Assembly (NCBI GenBank): GCA_050251555.1
Contig: JBFWMN010000005.1
Span: 1 to 50,148 of the forward strand
Direction of reading: 5' to 3'
Origin: UBA2137 sp050251555
GTDB taxonomy: Bacteria > Pseudomonadota > Alphaproteobacteria > Micavibrionales > Micavibrionaceae
Length of the DNA stretch: 50,148 nucleotides
Below, in pieces: positions 1 to 9,413 of the stretch. Under the pieces are notes generated by a model. It ran no database searches. It had not been told where the DNA came from and was given only the letters and a program-made list of their open reading frames with translations. A program made the translations under genes and the position numbers. The first letter of the stretch is position 1. Each line of letters starts with the position of its first letter.

Positions 1-1206
1 CTCGCGCAAATCAATGACATTGATATCGGGCATCGTTGCCCCGCCATGACGCGAGGGCAGATGCGCATGTCCGTATTTCTTTTCCCAGACATTGAGCATG
101 GTCTCCAGTGACGGGGTTGCCGAGGCCAGCACGACGGGAATTTTGGTGAGCGAACCCCTGACAATCGCCATATCGCGGGCGTGATAAATGACGCCCTCTT
201 CCTGCTTGTAAGAAGCATCATGACTTTCATCGACAATGATCATGCCCAAATCAGGAAGCGGTAAAAAAAGCGCAGAGCGTGCCCCGACAATCACCTGCAC
301 TTCGCCTTCCGCCACACCGCGCCATGTCACGCGCCGTTGCGCGGAAGTGAGCGAGGAATGCCAGAGCGCGGGACGACAGCCGAAACGTTTGGCAAAGCGG
401 TCAATAAAGGCGTTTGAAAGCGCAATTTCAGGCATCAGGATCAAAACCTGTTTACCTTCCTTCAGACATTCAGCGACGGCTTCGAAATAAACCTCCGTCT
501 TCCCTGCACCCGTCACCCCATCCAGCAAAATCGGGACACCGGCCTTGGCATGGATCGCCTTAATCAGATAATCGGCAGCCTTTTGCTGCGGCTCGGAAAG
601 CGATACGGGCGCATGATGCGGGTCGGCATTACGACAGGGTGGCGGCGTTGCGCGCTCGGTTGTCGTGAGAATATTTTTATCGGCGAGCGTTTTGACAACA
701 CCTGCCGAAACACCTGCGGCACGGGCAATTTCAGTCTGCACCATCAACTCCGCCCCCAAAACCTCCCACACCTTTTGTTGTTTGGGAGAAAGACCTTTGG
801 GATCAGACACTTTGGGATTGCGCTGATAAAGCGTTGTCGTCAAAGGCGGCTCAAGCGCTGCGGGGATTGAAACAGCCATTTTGAGAACTGCCCCCAAAGG
901 GGCCAGCGTGTAGCGTGCCACCCATGCGATAAAATCGCGTGTCGCATGCCCCATCGGCGGGGCATCAAATTTCGCCAGCACATGTTTGCATTTTTTATCG
1001 GGAATATCGTGCGTTCCCTCGCCCCAGACCACGCCGACCACTTCGCGTGCCCCCAAAGGCACAATCACATAGTCGCCCGCCTGCACAGGCATGTCATCGG
1101 GGACCAGATAGTCGTAAGGCTTATCGACGGGATAAGGAATAAGGACCGCCACGCGGGATGCGGTCTTGGCAAAAATATCAGTTTCGTCTTGAAAAAGGTC
1201 AGCCAT
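1..1206 (-). CDS. priA: Primosomal protein N' (PriA helicase), N-terminal part
   Basis: Leftward frame starting at an ATG at 1206 and open to the left edge, giving about 402 N-terminal residues of a protein that is usually 700 or more. PriA is the superfamily 2 DNA helicase that restarts stalled replication forks. The N-terminal DNA-binding region is followed by Walker A GVTGAGKTEVY near residue 228 and a Walker B/DExH box, here DESHDASYKQ near residue 323, then the ASATPSLET motif. The usual PriA box is DEEH; here the third residue is Ser. The C-terminal helicase lobe and zinc cysteines lie outside the window. It is divergent from the transaldolase gene, with 61 bp between the two start codons. 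Confidence 0.95.
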   Translation of the reverse strand, partial: MADLFQDETDIFAKTASRVAVLIPYPVDKPYDYLVPDDMPVQAGDYVIVPLGAREVVGVVWGEGTHDIPDKKCKHVLAKFDAPPMGHATRDFIAWVARYTLAPLGAVLKMAVSIPAALEPPLTTTLYQRNPKVSDPKGLSPKQQKVWEVLGAELMVQTEIARAAGVSAGVVKTLADKNILTTTERATPPPCRNADPHHAPVSLSEPQQKAADYLIKAIHAKAGVPILLDGVTGAGKTEVYFEAVAECLKEGKQVLILMPEIALSNAFIDRFAKRFGCRPALWHSSLTSAQRRVTWRGVAEGEVQVIVGARSALFLPLPDLGMIIVDESHDASYKQEEGVIYHARDMAIVRGSLTKIPVVLASATPSLETMLNVWEKKYGHAHLPSRHGGATMPDINVIDLRE

Positions 1207-1267
1207 CGCTTTAATCCTTAGCACGATCTGACACACCCATGAAATACAACATATAAAGGTTCACCCC

Positions 1268-1921
1268 ATGAAATTCTTCGTCGACACCGCCAATCTTGAT
1301 GACATTAAAGATCTTGCCTCCACAGGCCTTCTGGACGGCGTGACCACGAACCCTTCTCTCATCGCCAAATCGGGACGCAATTTTCTGGAGCTGATCCCTG
1401 AAATCTGCAAACTCGTTGACGGCCCTGTTTCTGCCGAAGTTGCAGCAACTGACTACGAAACGATGCAAAAAGAAGCCGACAAGCTCGCAAAAATCGCCGA
1501 TAATGTCGCTGTGAAAGTGCCCCTCACAGAAGCCGGACTCAAGGTTTGTAAAAACCTGTCTGATAACGGCACGATGGTGAATGTGACACTTTGCTTTTCT
1601 GCTGGACAAGCATTACTTGCTGCCAAAGCAGGTGCCGCTTTCATCTCACCTTTCGTCGGTCGCCTTGATGATATCTGCCTGAACGGTCTGGAACTGATTT
1701 CGGATATTGTCACGATCTACAACAATTACGACTTCCGCACCGAAGTGCTGGTTGCCTCCGTGCGCAATCCCGTACACATCATCGAGAGCGCAAAAATGGG
1801 TGCCCATGTTGCCACCTGCCCTGCCTCAGTCATTAAGCAGCTTTACAAACACCCGCTCACAGATAAAGGTCTGGCGGCGTTTGTTGAGGACTGGAAAGCC
1901 ACAGGCCAATCGATCCTTTAA
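1268..1921 (+). CDS. tal: Transaldolase, short TalC/Fsa-type
   Basis: A 217-aa protein of the small transaldolase / fructose-6-phosphate aldolase family, cytosolic, in the non-oxidative pentose phosphate pathway. It starts with MKFFVDTANL and contains DGVTTNPSL near residue 23 and NVAVKVPLT, in which Lys83 is the expected Schiff-base lysine. The length is normal for the family. Family members act either as transaldolases or as F6P aldolases, and the sequence alone does not settle which. It is the first gene of a rightward group continuing with the DUF484 gene and xerC. Confidence 0.93.
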   Translation: MKFFVDTANLDDIKDLASTGLLDGVTTNPSLIAKSGRNFLELIPEICKLVDGPVSAEVAATDYETMQKEADKLAKIADNVAVKVPLTEAGLKVCKNLSDNGTMVNVTLCFSAGQALLAAKAGAAFISPFVGRLDDICLNGLELISDIVTIYNNYDFRTEVLVASVRNPVHIIESAKMGAHVATCPASVIKQLYKHPLTDKGLAAFVEDWKATGQSIL

Positions 1922-1936
1922 GTTTTTTAAGCTTTG

Positions 1937-1953
1937 TGGGGGCTTTGCCCCCA
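1937..1953. repeat. Small GC-rich hairpin between tal and DUF484 gene
   Basis: Perfect 7-bp arms TGGGGGC / GCCCCCA separated by TTT. No T-run follows, so it is not a classical intrinsic terminator. It may be an attenuating or mRNA-stabilising structure, or a dispersed palindromic repeat. Confidence 0.55.
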
Positions 1954-1968
1954 TGATACACTTGAGAG

Positions 1969-2685
1969 ATGAGCGATTTGGTAACTGATACTCCAACAAA
2001 CAAAGACGAGACACTTTCCGCAAAGGACGTGATCGCTTTCTTGCGCGACAATCCGCGTTTCCTGCAGCAAAATCCCGAAGTGTGCGATTTCCTGATTCCG
2101 CCTAAAGCTGTTGAGGGCCGCAAAGTCGCCGATTTCCAATCTTTTATGATTGAGCGTCTCAAGGCCGATAAAACCAAAGCCCAGAACACGACCGATGAAA
2201 TCGTCAAAACCGCCCGCAACAATATGAACAATCAGGCGCGCATTCACCGTGCCGTCTTACGCGTTCTCGAAGCCCAAAGCTTTGATGAATTTATCCAGAC
2301 ATTGACCATGGATATCACCGCCATGTTGGATGTCGATATCACCGCCCTCATCATTGAATCGAACGGGCACGATATCCCCCATGTCCACACCAGCGGCATC
2401 CGTGTTGTCCCTGCGGGCACACTTGCCAAATGGATGGAAGGCAAGACATCGCTTCTCCAATCCGACATAGGCGGCATTGAAGCCATTTATGGCGGCGGGG
2501 CCAATCTCGTGCGCTCGCAAGCACTGGTCCGCGTCGACATCTCCCTAGACACCCCTCCTGCCGTTCTGGCATTCGGCAGCCGCGATCCTTTCCTCTTCGA
2601 AGACGGGCAAGGCACCGAGCAAGTGAATTTTCTGGCGCGTGTCGTCGAGCGCCAATTCCGTACATGGCTGAATTTACCCCACTAG
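1969..2685 (+). CDS. DUF484 family protein (GAF-like)
   Basis: A 238-aa protein. It opens with a helical segment typical of DUF484 (DVIAFLRDNPRFLQQNPEV, residues about 20-38), then a coiled-coil linker and a C-terminal GAF-like sensor domain. The biochemical role of DUF484 proteins is unknown. They are regularly encoded just upstream of xerC-type recombinases, as here: the last 22 nt overlap the xerC start, which implies translational coupling. The start follows a GAGAG ribosome-binding sequence. Confidence 0.85.
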   Translation: MSDLVTDTPTNKDETLSAKDVIAFLRDNPRFLQQNPEVCDFLIPPKAVEGRKVADFQSFMIERLKADKTKAQNTTDEIVKTARNNMNNQARIHRAVLRVLEAQSFDEFIQTLTMDITAMLDVDITALIIESNGHDIPHVHTSGIRVVPAGTLAKWMEGKTSLLQSDIGGIEAIYGGGANLVRSQALVRVDISLDTPPAVLAFGSRDPFLFEDGQGTEQVNFLARVVERQFRTWLNLPH

Positions 2686-3620
2686 ACACCTCAACTCTGG
2701 CCCTTGCACGGCCCGACTTCCGTGAGCTTTTAACCGACTGGCAGGATTACCTCCAGTATGAAAAGCGCGTGTCCGCACACACATTCCGCGCCTATGTGTC
2801 CGATATCAAATTGTTCCTGACTTTCTTGAGTGATCATCTGGGGGACGAGATTTCTCTTAATGCTTTATCCGAGACAAATTTACGCGATTTCCGCTCCTAT
2901 CTTGCCCGCCGCACAATTGCAGGTGCTGCCGCCTCGACACGGGCGCGTAATTTATCGGGTTTGAAAAACCTCCTCCGCTGGGCTGATAAAGGCGGGCATC
3001 TGCATAATGCTGCGATCACATCCGTCAGAACGCCCAAGCAACCGCGCAAAAATCCGAAGCCTCTTTATGAAGGGCAGATGGATAGACTTCTTGAAGATCT
3101 TGAATCGCATGCCGCCGAAGACTGGCAGGGCGCACGCGATTACGCGCTTTTCCTACTGTTATACGGATGCGGATTACGGATTGCCGAAGCGCTCTCTCTC
3201 AATGTCGGAGACCTTCCACAAAACGACGAGATGCTGCGCGTGATGGGTAAGGGTTCAAAAGAGCGGCTTGTGCCACTTCTGCCCTTGGTTCGTAAATCAC
3301 TCGAAAATTCATTAGAGGCGCGCCCTGATGGCGCGCCTAAAAACGCCCCGCTTTTCTTGAGTGCACGTGGTCTTCGCCTCAGCCAGCAGATTGCACAAAG
3401 CGCTTTGCGAAGCCTGCGCCGCCAACTCGGATTGCCCGAAACGGTGACGCCGCATGCGCTCAGGCATTCCTTTGCGACGCACTTACTTCAAAACGGGGCG
3501 AATTTGCGTGAGATTCAAGAGCTTCTGGGGCATGCCTCGCTCTCGACGACGCAGCGCTATACGGATGTGAATGCGGCAGAATTGATGCGCGTTTATAAAT
3601 CCGCGCACCCGAGAGGCTGA
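2664..3620 (+). CDS. xerC: Tyrosine recombinase XerC
   Basis: A 318-aa site-specific tyrosine recombinase that resolves chromosome dimers at dif together with XerD. The N-terminal SAM-like DNA-binding domain covers about residues 20-110 and the catalytic domain about 135-310. The full catalytic set is visible: Arg172 (GCGLRIAEA), the lysine of GKGSKER (196-199), His264 and Arg267 (PHALRHSF), His290 (ELLGH) and nucleophile Tyr299 (TQRYTDV). The cluster with priA and the DUF484 gene supports a host xerC, not a phage integrase. The start codon lies inside the end of the DUF484 gene. Confidence 0.93.
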   Translation: MAEFTPLDTSTLALARPDFRELLTDWQDYLQYEKRVSAHTFRAYVSDIKLFLTFLSDHLGDEISLNALSETNLRDFRSYLARRTIAGAAASTRARNLSGLKNLLRWADKGGHLHNAAITSVRTPKQPRKNPKPLYEGQMDRLLEDLESHAAEDWQGARDYALFLLLYGCGLRIAEALSLNVGDLPQNDEMLRVMGKGSKERLVPLLPLVRKSLENSLEARPDGAPKNAPLFLSARGLRLSQQIAQSALRSLRRQLGLPETVTPHALRHSFATHLLQNGANLREIQELLGHASLSTTQRYTDVNAAELMRVYKSAHPRG

Positions 3621-4211
3621 TCAGCGCAACCCGAAATTGACTTCGATAACCGTACCGTGATCTTCATTGGCTGCGATGGGGCGTGCATGACGGTTCTTTT
3701 TAAAGTCAGGACAAGCGACAACTTCGTTGGGAAGCGCAATGAGGTAACGTTGCTTTTGCAGTTCCAACACAGGATCAATTCCTACACATACATTTTTCAT
3801 GGCTTCCAGACAGACAGGCAGTGCATGCACCATCTGCTTCCACTGCATAACCGACATTTCATTGGCCGCAGCTATCGTGCGAATAACAGCAGGGCTATTC
3901 ATGACATACATTGAGCGTTGATAATCCGATACATCTGCTAGATTGACATCAATCCAGCAAGAATAGTCGCCTTGGGAGAAAATCGGCTCGATATAGTCGC
4001 CTTCCTGAGAGCGCGCCCATGCACATTCCGTCAGGCTGCGCGGAGAAAGAGACTGTTGTGTCATTTGCGCTTCGAGGCAATCGGCAACAAATAACAGGCT
4101 CAACGCATAAAACGGATCGTTTTGGCCATTAAGGCGCTGCGCGGCATAGTCTTGAATGCAGGCCCATGACAAAGCTGCCGTCGAGAGATAATCGGGAAAT
4201 ACTGAAGCCAT
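3621..4211 (-). CDS. Unrecognised 196-aa protein
   Basis: Leftward ORF convergent with xerC; its stop codon abuts the xerC stop with no gap. The start is supported by TAGGATT just upstream of ATG. It is soluble, with no signal peptide or membrane helix, and has several scattered cysteines (CIQDYA, CLEAQ, CAWAR, CWIDV, CVGID, CPDF) in no metal-binding pattern. I do not recognise the family. It is monocistronic and probably host-specific. Confidence 0.7.
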   Translation of the reverse strand: MASVFPDYLSTAALSWACIQDYAAQRLNGQNDPFYALSLLFVADCLEAQMTQQSLSPRSLTECAWARSQEGDYIEPIFSQGDYSCWIDVNLADVSDYQRSMYVMNSPAVIRTIAAANEMSVMQWKQMVHALPVCLEAMKNVCVGIDPVLELQKQRYLIALPNEVVACPDFKKNRHARPIAANEDHGTVIEVNFGLR

Positions 4212-4292
4212 AATCCTATCAGGTCCTTATTCTTGTTATTGCGACCACAAACAGGATTATGAAAATATGTAAAAAGGTTGCAAATTGCAAGC

Positions 4293-5687
4293 TTAAAAAT
4301 GGATGGCGCGTTTCTCTACATCCAAGGCCGCTTCTTTCACGACTTCGGTTAAGGTCGGGTGACCGTGGCAGGTGCGGGCAATATCTTCGGATGACCCACC
4401 AAACTCCATGGCAATTGCGACCTCGTGAATGAGGTTTCCTGCCTCTGGGCCGATAATGTGGCAGCCCAAAACCTTGTCGGTTTTAGCATCCGCCAGAATT
4501 TTCACGAAACCGTCGGTCATGTTCATAGCACGCGCTCTGCCGTTTGCCATGAAGGGAAATTTTCCGACTTTGTATGACACACCGTCGGCTTTCAACTGCT
4601 CTTCGGTTTTTCCGATTTGCGCCACTTCAGGCCATGTATAGACGATACCGGGCACCAGATCGTAATTGATATGGCCTGACTGGCCCGCCAGCATTTCTGC
4701 CAGAACCATGCCTTCATCCTCGGCTTTGTGGGCCAGCATAGGCCCTGCGATCACATCACCAATTGCATAGATGCCTTTCAGATTGGTCTGGAAATGCCCA
4801 TCGACTTTGACGCGACCACGCTCATCAAGCGCGACACCCGCATCTTTAAGACCCAGCCTGTCGGTGTAAGCTTTACGCCCGACAGAAACAAGAACCACGT
4901 CGGATTTGATCTTTTCTTTCGAACCACCAGCAGCAGCTTCGATTTCAAGTTCTACACCTGATTTTCCTGCCTTTGCAGAATTGACCTTGGTCGAAAGTTT
5001 AAACTCCAGCCCCTGCTTCTTCATAATTTTCAGTGCTTCTTTGGAAATCTCGCCGTCATTGGTCGGCAGGATGCGATCCAGATATTCAACAACAGTGACT
5101 TTGGCACCGAGACGCGCCCAAACGACACCCATTTCAAGGCCGATCACACCGCCACCGATCACTGTCATGGTTTTAGGAACGGAAGAAAGCTCCAGCGCCC
5201 CCGTTGAGGACACGATCTGTTTTTCGTCAATTTCGATACCCGGCAATGACACAACATCGGAGCCCGTGGCAATCACGATGTGTTTGGCCTCATAAGTCTC
5301 CTTGCCGACCGCGACTTTACCGGCAGAGACGATCTTGCCCTCGCCTTTCAGCCAGTCGATCTTGTTTTTCTTAAACAGGAATTCAATGCCTTTGGTATTG
5401 GCGTCGACGACATCTTTTTTGTGGCCCATCATGCCTTTAAGATTGAGTGAGAGTTTGCCGATCTCGATACCCATTTTCCCCAACTCGTGATTGGCTTCCT
5501 CGTATTTTTCAGATGCGTGCAACAGGGCTTTGGAAGGAATACATCCGACATTCAGGCACGTGCCACCTAAGGTTTCACGCTTTTCCACGCAGGCCACTTT
5601 AAAGCCGAGTTGCGCCGCACGGATCGCGCAGACGTAACCGCCCGGACCTGCACCAATTACAATCACATCATAGGAAGCTGAAGCCAT
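4293..5687 (-). CDS. lpdA: Dihydrolipoyl dehydrogenase (E3)
   Basis: A 464-aa FAD- and NAD-dependent E3 subunit of 2-oxoacid dehydrogenase complexes. FAD-binding GAGPGGYV is near residue 12, the redox disulfide is Cys44/Cys49 in GGTCLNVGCIPSK, NAD-binding GGGVIGLEMG follows, and the C-terminal dimer interface carries the catalytic HGHPTLTE. The frame stays open upstream to 5774, but the family N-terminus (MASASYDVIVIG) starts at the ATG at 5687, which I use. No E1/E2 genes are adjacent. Confidence 0.96.
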   Translation of the reverse strand: MASASYDVIVIGAGPGGYVCAIRAAQLGFKVACVEKRETLGGTCLNVGCIPSKALLHASEKYEEANHELGKMGIEIGKLSLNLKGMMGHKKDVVDANTKGIEFLFKKNKIDWLKGEGKIVSAGKVAVGKETYEAKHIVIATGSDVVSLPGIEIDEKQIVSSTGALELSSVPKTMTVIGGGVIGLEMGVVWARLGAKVTVVEYLDRILPTNDGEISKEALKIMKKQGLEFKLSTKVNSAKAGKSGVELEIEAAAGGSKEKIKSDVVLVSVGRKAYTDRLGLKDAGVALDERGRVKVDGHFQTNLKGIYAIGDVIAGPMLAHKAEDEGMVLAEMLAGQSGHINYDLVPGIVYTWPEVAQIGKTEEQLKADGVSYKVGKFPFMANGRARAMNMTDGFVKILADAKTDKVLGCHIIGPEAGNLIHEVAIAMEFGGSSEDIARTCHGHPTLTEVVKEAALDVEKRAIHF

Positions 5688-5795
5688 AGGATTTGAACCT
5701 TGTTTCTGAATGAGGGGTCTTTTGTTGGTTGCTAACTTAAGAAAAACGCTCCTGCCATGCAAGAGCGTTATCACTGTCTTTATGCCATTTGAGGC

Positions 5796-8519
5796 TTAAG
5801 CGATTTTTCGCTCGAAAGGATTCTCAAAGGCGGCGCTCTCATCGGGTGCCATACCGCGAGCTTTACGTGCCGCATCGATGATCAGCTTGGCTTCCTGAAT
5901 TGTATCGACCACATGCACATTGCACTCTCTTAAAACTGCGCTCGGCAGATGTTTCAAGACAATATCAAAAACACGGCCTCCGTTGTGAATATCCTCGGAA
6001 GGCGAGTTTACAATGACCATCGGGCGATTTTCGACCACCGCACGGTTATTCATACGCGTAATCAAAGAGGCCAGAACTTCCTGTACCGTGCCCGCACCAC
6101 CGTCCAGAACCACTTCGGCCTGCACTTTTTGCAGCTCTTCCATACGCAGGTAGATATTGGGCATGACAATCGTCTTGTCTGCGCCTTCAAACATCCCCTC
6201 GGCACGGCAGGTTTCTTCACACTGGATCACTTTGAGGAATGTATCAAGATCAGGGCGCTCAGCTTTCAGATCCATAACCGAGGCCGAAACGCGTTCCATC
6301 AAACCTTTGGAACCGCCACCATTAACGATACCATAACCGTCTGCGGCGAGATCACGTGACAGATCATAGGCACGTTGCAAACGCTCGCCGTTTGTCGATG
6401 TCGCCGAACAATAGATGGTGACTTTGAACAGATCGTTGCGGTCCTCACCGTCTTCAAAAATTTCGTCTTCGACCGCTTCGTGGCGGATATAGGTGTCTTT
6501 TTCTTCCTCGAATTTCTCAACACCCTCTTTCTGGGTGCCGTAAACCGTGTAGATATGCTCGGGCTTATCGCCCAGCAGGCCTTGCACATGCAAATCATGA
6601 TAGATCTCAAGGCAATCCGCCCAACGCTCCTCATTCACCAAAAACGGCTTATTCAGAATATGCGGATCGGAGACCTGCTTACCGACAACCATGTTGAAGA
6701 ACTGGAATTGTTCGTAAATTTTATGCTGGTCAGCCGTTACACCGCCCGTGCGTTTGGAGGATTTCCCATCGGGGATCAGGTTCGACCAACGTGTGTCGAA
6801 GAGGAAGATATCTGTCTCCCCGACCATATTCATGAATTTATTCAATGTCGAAGGATAAGGCACTTTACGACCGTCACGCGTATTGAGCGTGAAATCGACG
6901 GGCTTACGCGTGAAATCGAAATTGTCATTGACCGAGACCTGTTCGAAATCATCCGTTGCGGCAATTTTCTTACGTACGCCGTGTGTCGAATGGCGCGGCA
7001 TGAAAGAGAGCGCCGTCATCTGTGTCGCGACACGTAAGTTAGCCGATCTGTTGAACTGCTCGAAAGGCTGGGGTTGCACATCGATCTGGGCGTGTTGGTC
7101 GGCACCTGTCACAGCCGCCATTGCCATGTTGGCTTTGGCTACTGAGGAGTGACGCTCGATGTAATCCTTCACCTCGTCTTTGCGCAAACCTGCAAATTTC
7201 GTGTCTTCCAGAAAATCTTCGGAATAAAGCGGGCGGTTTTGCGCAGCCGCATCAGGGCGCACATCGAAATGCACGATATCGTCCGTAACGCCGAATGTAT
7301 CAATGCGCCAGTCGGGATCGGGGATGAATTTACGAAGCTGGTAAGCCGTGTAATCACGGGCTTTCACAACACCGTCATAGCCGACACGCTCGCAGGCGCG
7401 GCGCAGGCGGTCATAGAAACTCTCAATTGAGCAGCCTTTGAGAACATGGGCCAGCTCGACGCCGGGGCCGCCGCGATGCGGGTTCAGATATTTGTCGAAA
7501 TCAGCAAATTCGGGTGTTTTGAAAAGTGCCGCATATTGGACATCACTCATGTCACCTTGCAAGATGACCAGGCCGCGATCTTCAGCCAGTAAATATGTGG
7601 TTTCGGGCTTAAAGCCGAAACGGCGCATGTCACGCGCAACCGTGCGCGGATCGTTCAAATCACTGTTCAGCGCCTCTTCGGCGGCATCCAGCTTTTCGGT
7701 ATTGTTGCCCGAATAGGTGTGGGAGAGTTCTGCCGCCTCACGACCGTTTTTGAAGATAAGCTGCGAGCGCACAACATGGGTCTTTACGCCTAAGAATTTA
7801 TCGGCGGCGCGCTTTTCATGCGGCTTTTTGGAATTCCCCGTGACCTGCAAGATCGCAGCGCCCGGTGGCAGGATCATATCGAAATTGTGACCATCACGGC
7901 CTTCTGTTGCGGTTTTGAGCGCAGGAACAAGTGCGTCTTTGTCAGTGACAACCGACACGCCTTCAGCTTTCAGCCTGTCTTGTTCTTCTTGCGTGAAGTT
8001 GGCAGCCAGAAAATCCGTCCAGACACCTTTGGTGTTATCAATCAGAAGGGGTGCGGGAACCGATTTCAGGCCTTGCGCATAAACACCGTTCAAACGGTCT
8101 TCAAGGATATTGAACAGGTGCGACAGCGTCACAAAGTCGCCCTCAGCAGGAATGATGATCGGCTCGGAAACGGGTAGAGCGCGGAAATTGAAGTTGGCGT
8201 TGCGGGCCGCATAGGCCGAACCCGTCAGATGGAAAAATTTATCGCTGCCGATCAGGCGCTTGTATTCTTCCTGTTGTTCAACCATGCGGAAGGAGAGCGG
8301 ATGCCCTGAGGTGACACCTTTATACTCTATTGAGTCGTCCGTATCGCCGGGAAGAGTGAAATGACAAAAAGGCTCCTCACACAAGAAGAGCCTCTCATAC
8401 ATTTTATCGGCAAATTCATAGAGCCATTTTTGGGACGGAATCGCGGGATCGAGAACAGGTTTGTCACCTGCCAATATCTTTCGAAGTGTGTTTTGGGTCC
8501 AATCCCGGACTTGATTCAT
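5796..8519 (-). CDS. 907-aa protein with HAM1/RdgB-like and repeated LOG-like segments
   Basis: A large cytosolic protein with a good ribosome-binding site (AGGAAAC, 8 nt before ATG). Residues about 95-175 resemble the second half of a LOG (cytokinin-riboside phosphoribohydrolase / lysine-decarboxylase-like) Rossmann domain. Residues about 225-360 carry HAM1/RdgB-like elements: TGNSKK (227-232), AEDRGL (312-317) and HRGGPGVELA (348-357). Residues about 560-680 look like another degenerate LOG half. Residues 700-870 form the best LOG domain: NGGGSKGLM (733-741), YLRMEEL (790-796) and DGGAGTVQE (806-814) in place of PGGxGTxxE. This suggests a nucleotide-acting enzyme, but the reaction is not predictable. 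Known LOG proteins are about 180-300 aa, so the size and fusion are unusual. Confidence 0.7.
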   Translation of the reverse strand: MNQVRDWTQNTLRKILAGDKPVLDPAIPSQKWLYEFADKMYERLFLCEEPFCHFTLPGDTDDSIEYKGVTSGHPLSFRMVEQQEEYKRLIGSDKFFHLTGSAYAARNANFNFRALPVSEPIIIPAEGDFVTLSHLFNILEDRLNGVYAQGLKSVPAPLLIDNTKGVWTDFLAANFTQEEQDRLKAEGVSVVTDKDALVPALKTATEGRDGHNFDMILPPGAAILQVTGNSKKPHEKRAADKFLGVKTHVVRSQLIFKNGREAAELSHTYSGNNTEKLDAAEEALNSDLNDPRTVARDMRRFGFKPETTYLLAEDRGLVILQGDMSDVQYAALFKTPEFADFDKYLNPHRGGPGVELAHVLKGCSIESFYDRLRRACERVGYDGVVKARDYTAYQLRKFIPDPDWRIDTFGVTDDIVHFDVRPDAAAQNRPLYSEDFLEDTKFAGLRKDEVKDYIERHSSVAKANMAMAAVTGADQHAQIDVQPQPFEQFNRSANLRVATQMTALSFMPRHSTHGVRKKIAATDDFEQVSVNDNFDFTRKPVDFTLNTRDGRKVPYPSTLNKFMNMVGETDIFLFDTRWSNLIPDGKSSKRTGGVTADQHKIYEQFQFFNMVVGKQVSDPHILNKPFLVNEERWADCLEIYHDLHVQGLLGDKPEHIYTVYGTQKEGVEKFEEEKDTYIRHEAVEDEIFEDGEDRNDLFKVTIYCSATSTNGERLQRAYDLSRDLAADGYGIVNGGGSKGLMERVSASVMDLKAERPDLDTFLKVIQCEETCRAEGMFEGADKTIVMPNIYLRMEELQKVQAEVVLDGGAGTVQEVLASLITRMNNRAVVENRPMVIVNSPSEDIHNGGRVFDIVLKHLPSAVLRECNVHVVDTIQEAKLIIDAARKARGMAPDESAAFENPFERKIA

Positions 8520-8719
8520 CGCTTCAGTTTCCTGTTCAAACGCCCCTTTTAATCGGGGACTTATTTCAATTACAGCTCTTATAAAAATATATTAGAGAAA
8601 ATTAAAGTGCTTTTTATGGTAAATCTTCATTTTTCTTTTGCAACGCCACATACCATACCGAGTCGCGACAAAACAAGTCATTTTCTTATCTGTGAATAAG
8701 TTTATTGGGGGCCGAAACT

Positions 8720-9322
8720 TTATTCGCCGACCAGCCTGAACGCAGCGCGGCGGACAGCGGCTTCACGGCGACGGGCAAGTACTTCTTTATCATCGAAAAT
8801 TTCGTCTTCCGAACGCTTGACCGTGAAATTGAATTTGCGGGTAAACAAAGGAATCTCTCCCAAAGACAAGGCGGCGGTAATGCTTGTCTTCCCGCTTTTT
8901 AAAAAGGAGGCACGGCATTCGATACAATCGCCCAAGCCGCCGATACGCATAACGGGCGTTTGATTCAAAAGCTGCATGGAGATCATCTCGGAGTCATAAT
9001 CGAACGTGACAGTCACATCCATATGGGCACCTTGACGGCGCGGCCTGCTAACGGCAATCTCATCGAGACGTTGCATGCTCCATCCCGCCATATTCATCTC
9101 TTCATCTGCAACAAGGTCCATTTCGATATCTTTGAAAAGATCTTCGTCATCCTCGTTGAAGTCCGACTCGCCGAACGTATCGCAGCGAAGAATAATGTCA
9201 CCGATATCTCCGGCACGCGGGGAACGATGACCTGAGCTGAGCTGTTCGAAGAGAAGTGTTAAATGAAGTTGATTTGCAATAGGATGCTTTTTGCGGAAAA
9301 GCGAAATGCCCTGTACGCCCAT
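8720..9322 (-). CDS. Unrecognised 200-aa protein
   Basis: Leftward gene with AGGGAT upstream of ATG. The N-terminal third is ordinary, residues about 55-75 are strongly acidic, the middle is beta-rich, and the C-terminus is basic and helical (RRREAAVRRAAFR). No signal peptide, membrane helix or recognised motif. It is divergent from the secreted-protein gene at 9414, with a 91-bp shared upstream region. Confidence 0.65.
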   Translation of the reverse strand: MGVQGISLFRKKHPIANQLHLTLLFEQLSSGHRSPRAGDIGDIILRCDTFGESDFNEDDEDLFKDIEMDLVADEEMNMAGWSMQRLDEIAVSRPRRQGAHMDVTVTFDYDSEMISMQLLNQTPVMRIGGLGDCIECRASFLKSGKTSITAALSLGEIPLFTRKFNFTVKRSEDEIFDDKEVLARRREAAVRRAAFRLVGE

Positions 9323-9413
9323 GACTGTTATCCCTGTTCAAACTTATAATTTTATATCTTGATTGAGGGCAGTATAGTAACTTTTGAAAACCACGACAAG
9401 AGTCCGCCAAACC

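Noticed and set aside
1937..1953. GC hairpin as a terminator after the transaldolase gene
   Set aside because: No T-run follows, and the DUF484 gene begins only 16 bp later in the same direction.
2664..3620. xerC-type gene as a phage integrase
   Set aside because: It sits in the priA-tal-DUF484-xerC host neighbourhood, 17 kb from the cassette, and matches host XerC in length and motifs.
6375..7037. 220-aa rightward frame inside the 907-aa protein gene
   Set aside because: Opposite-strand shadow of a long gene with good start and domain motifs; no ribosome-binding site of its own.
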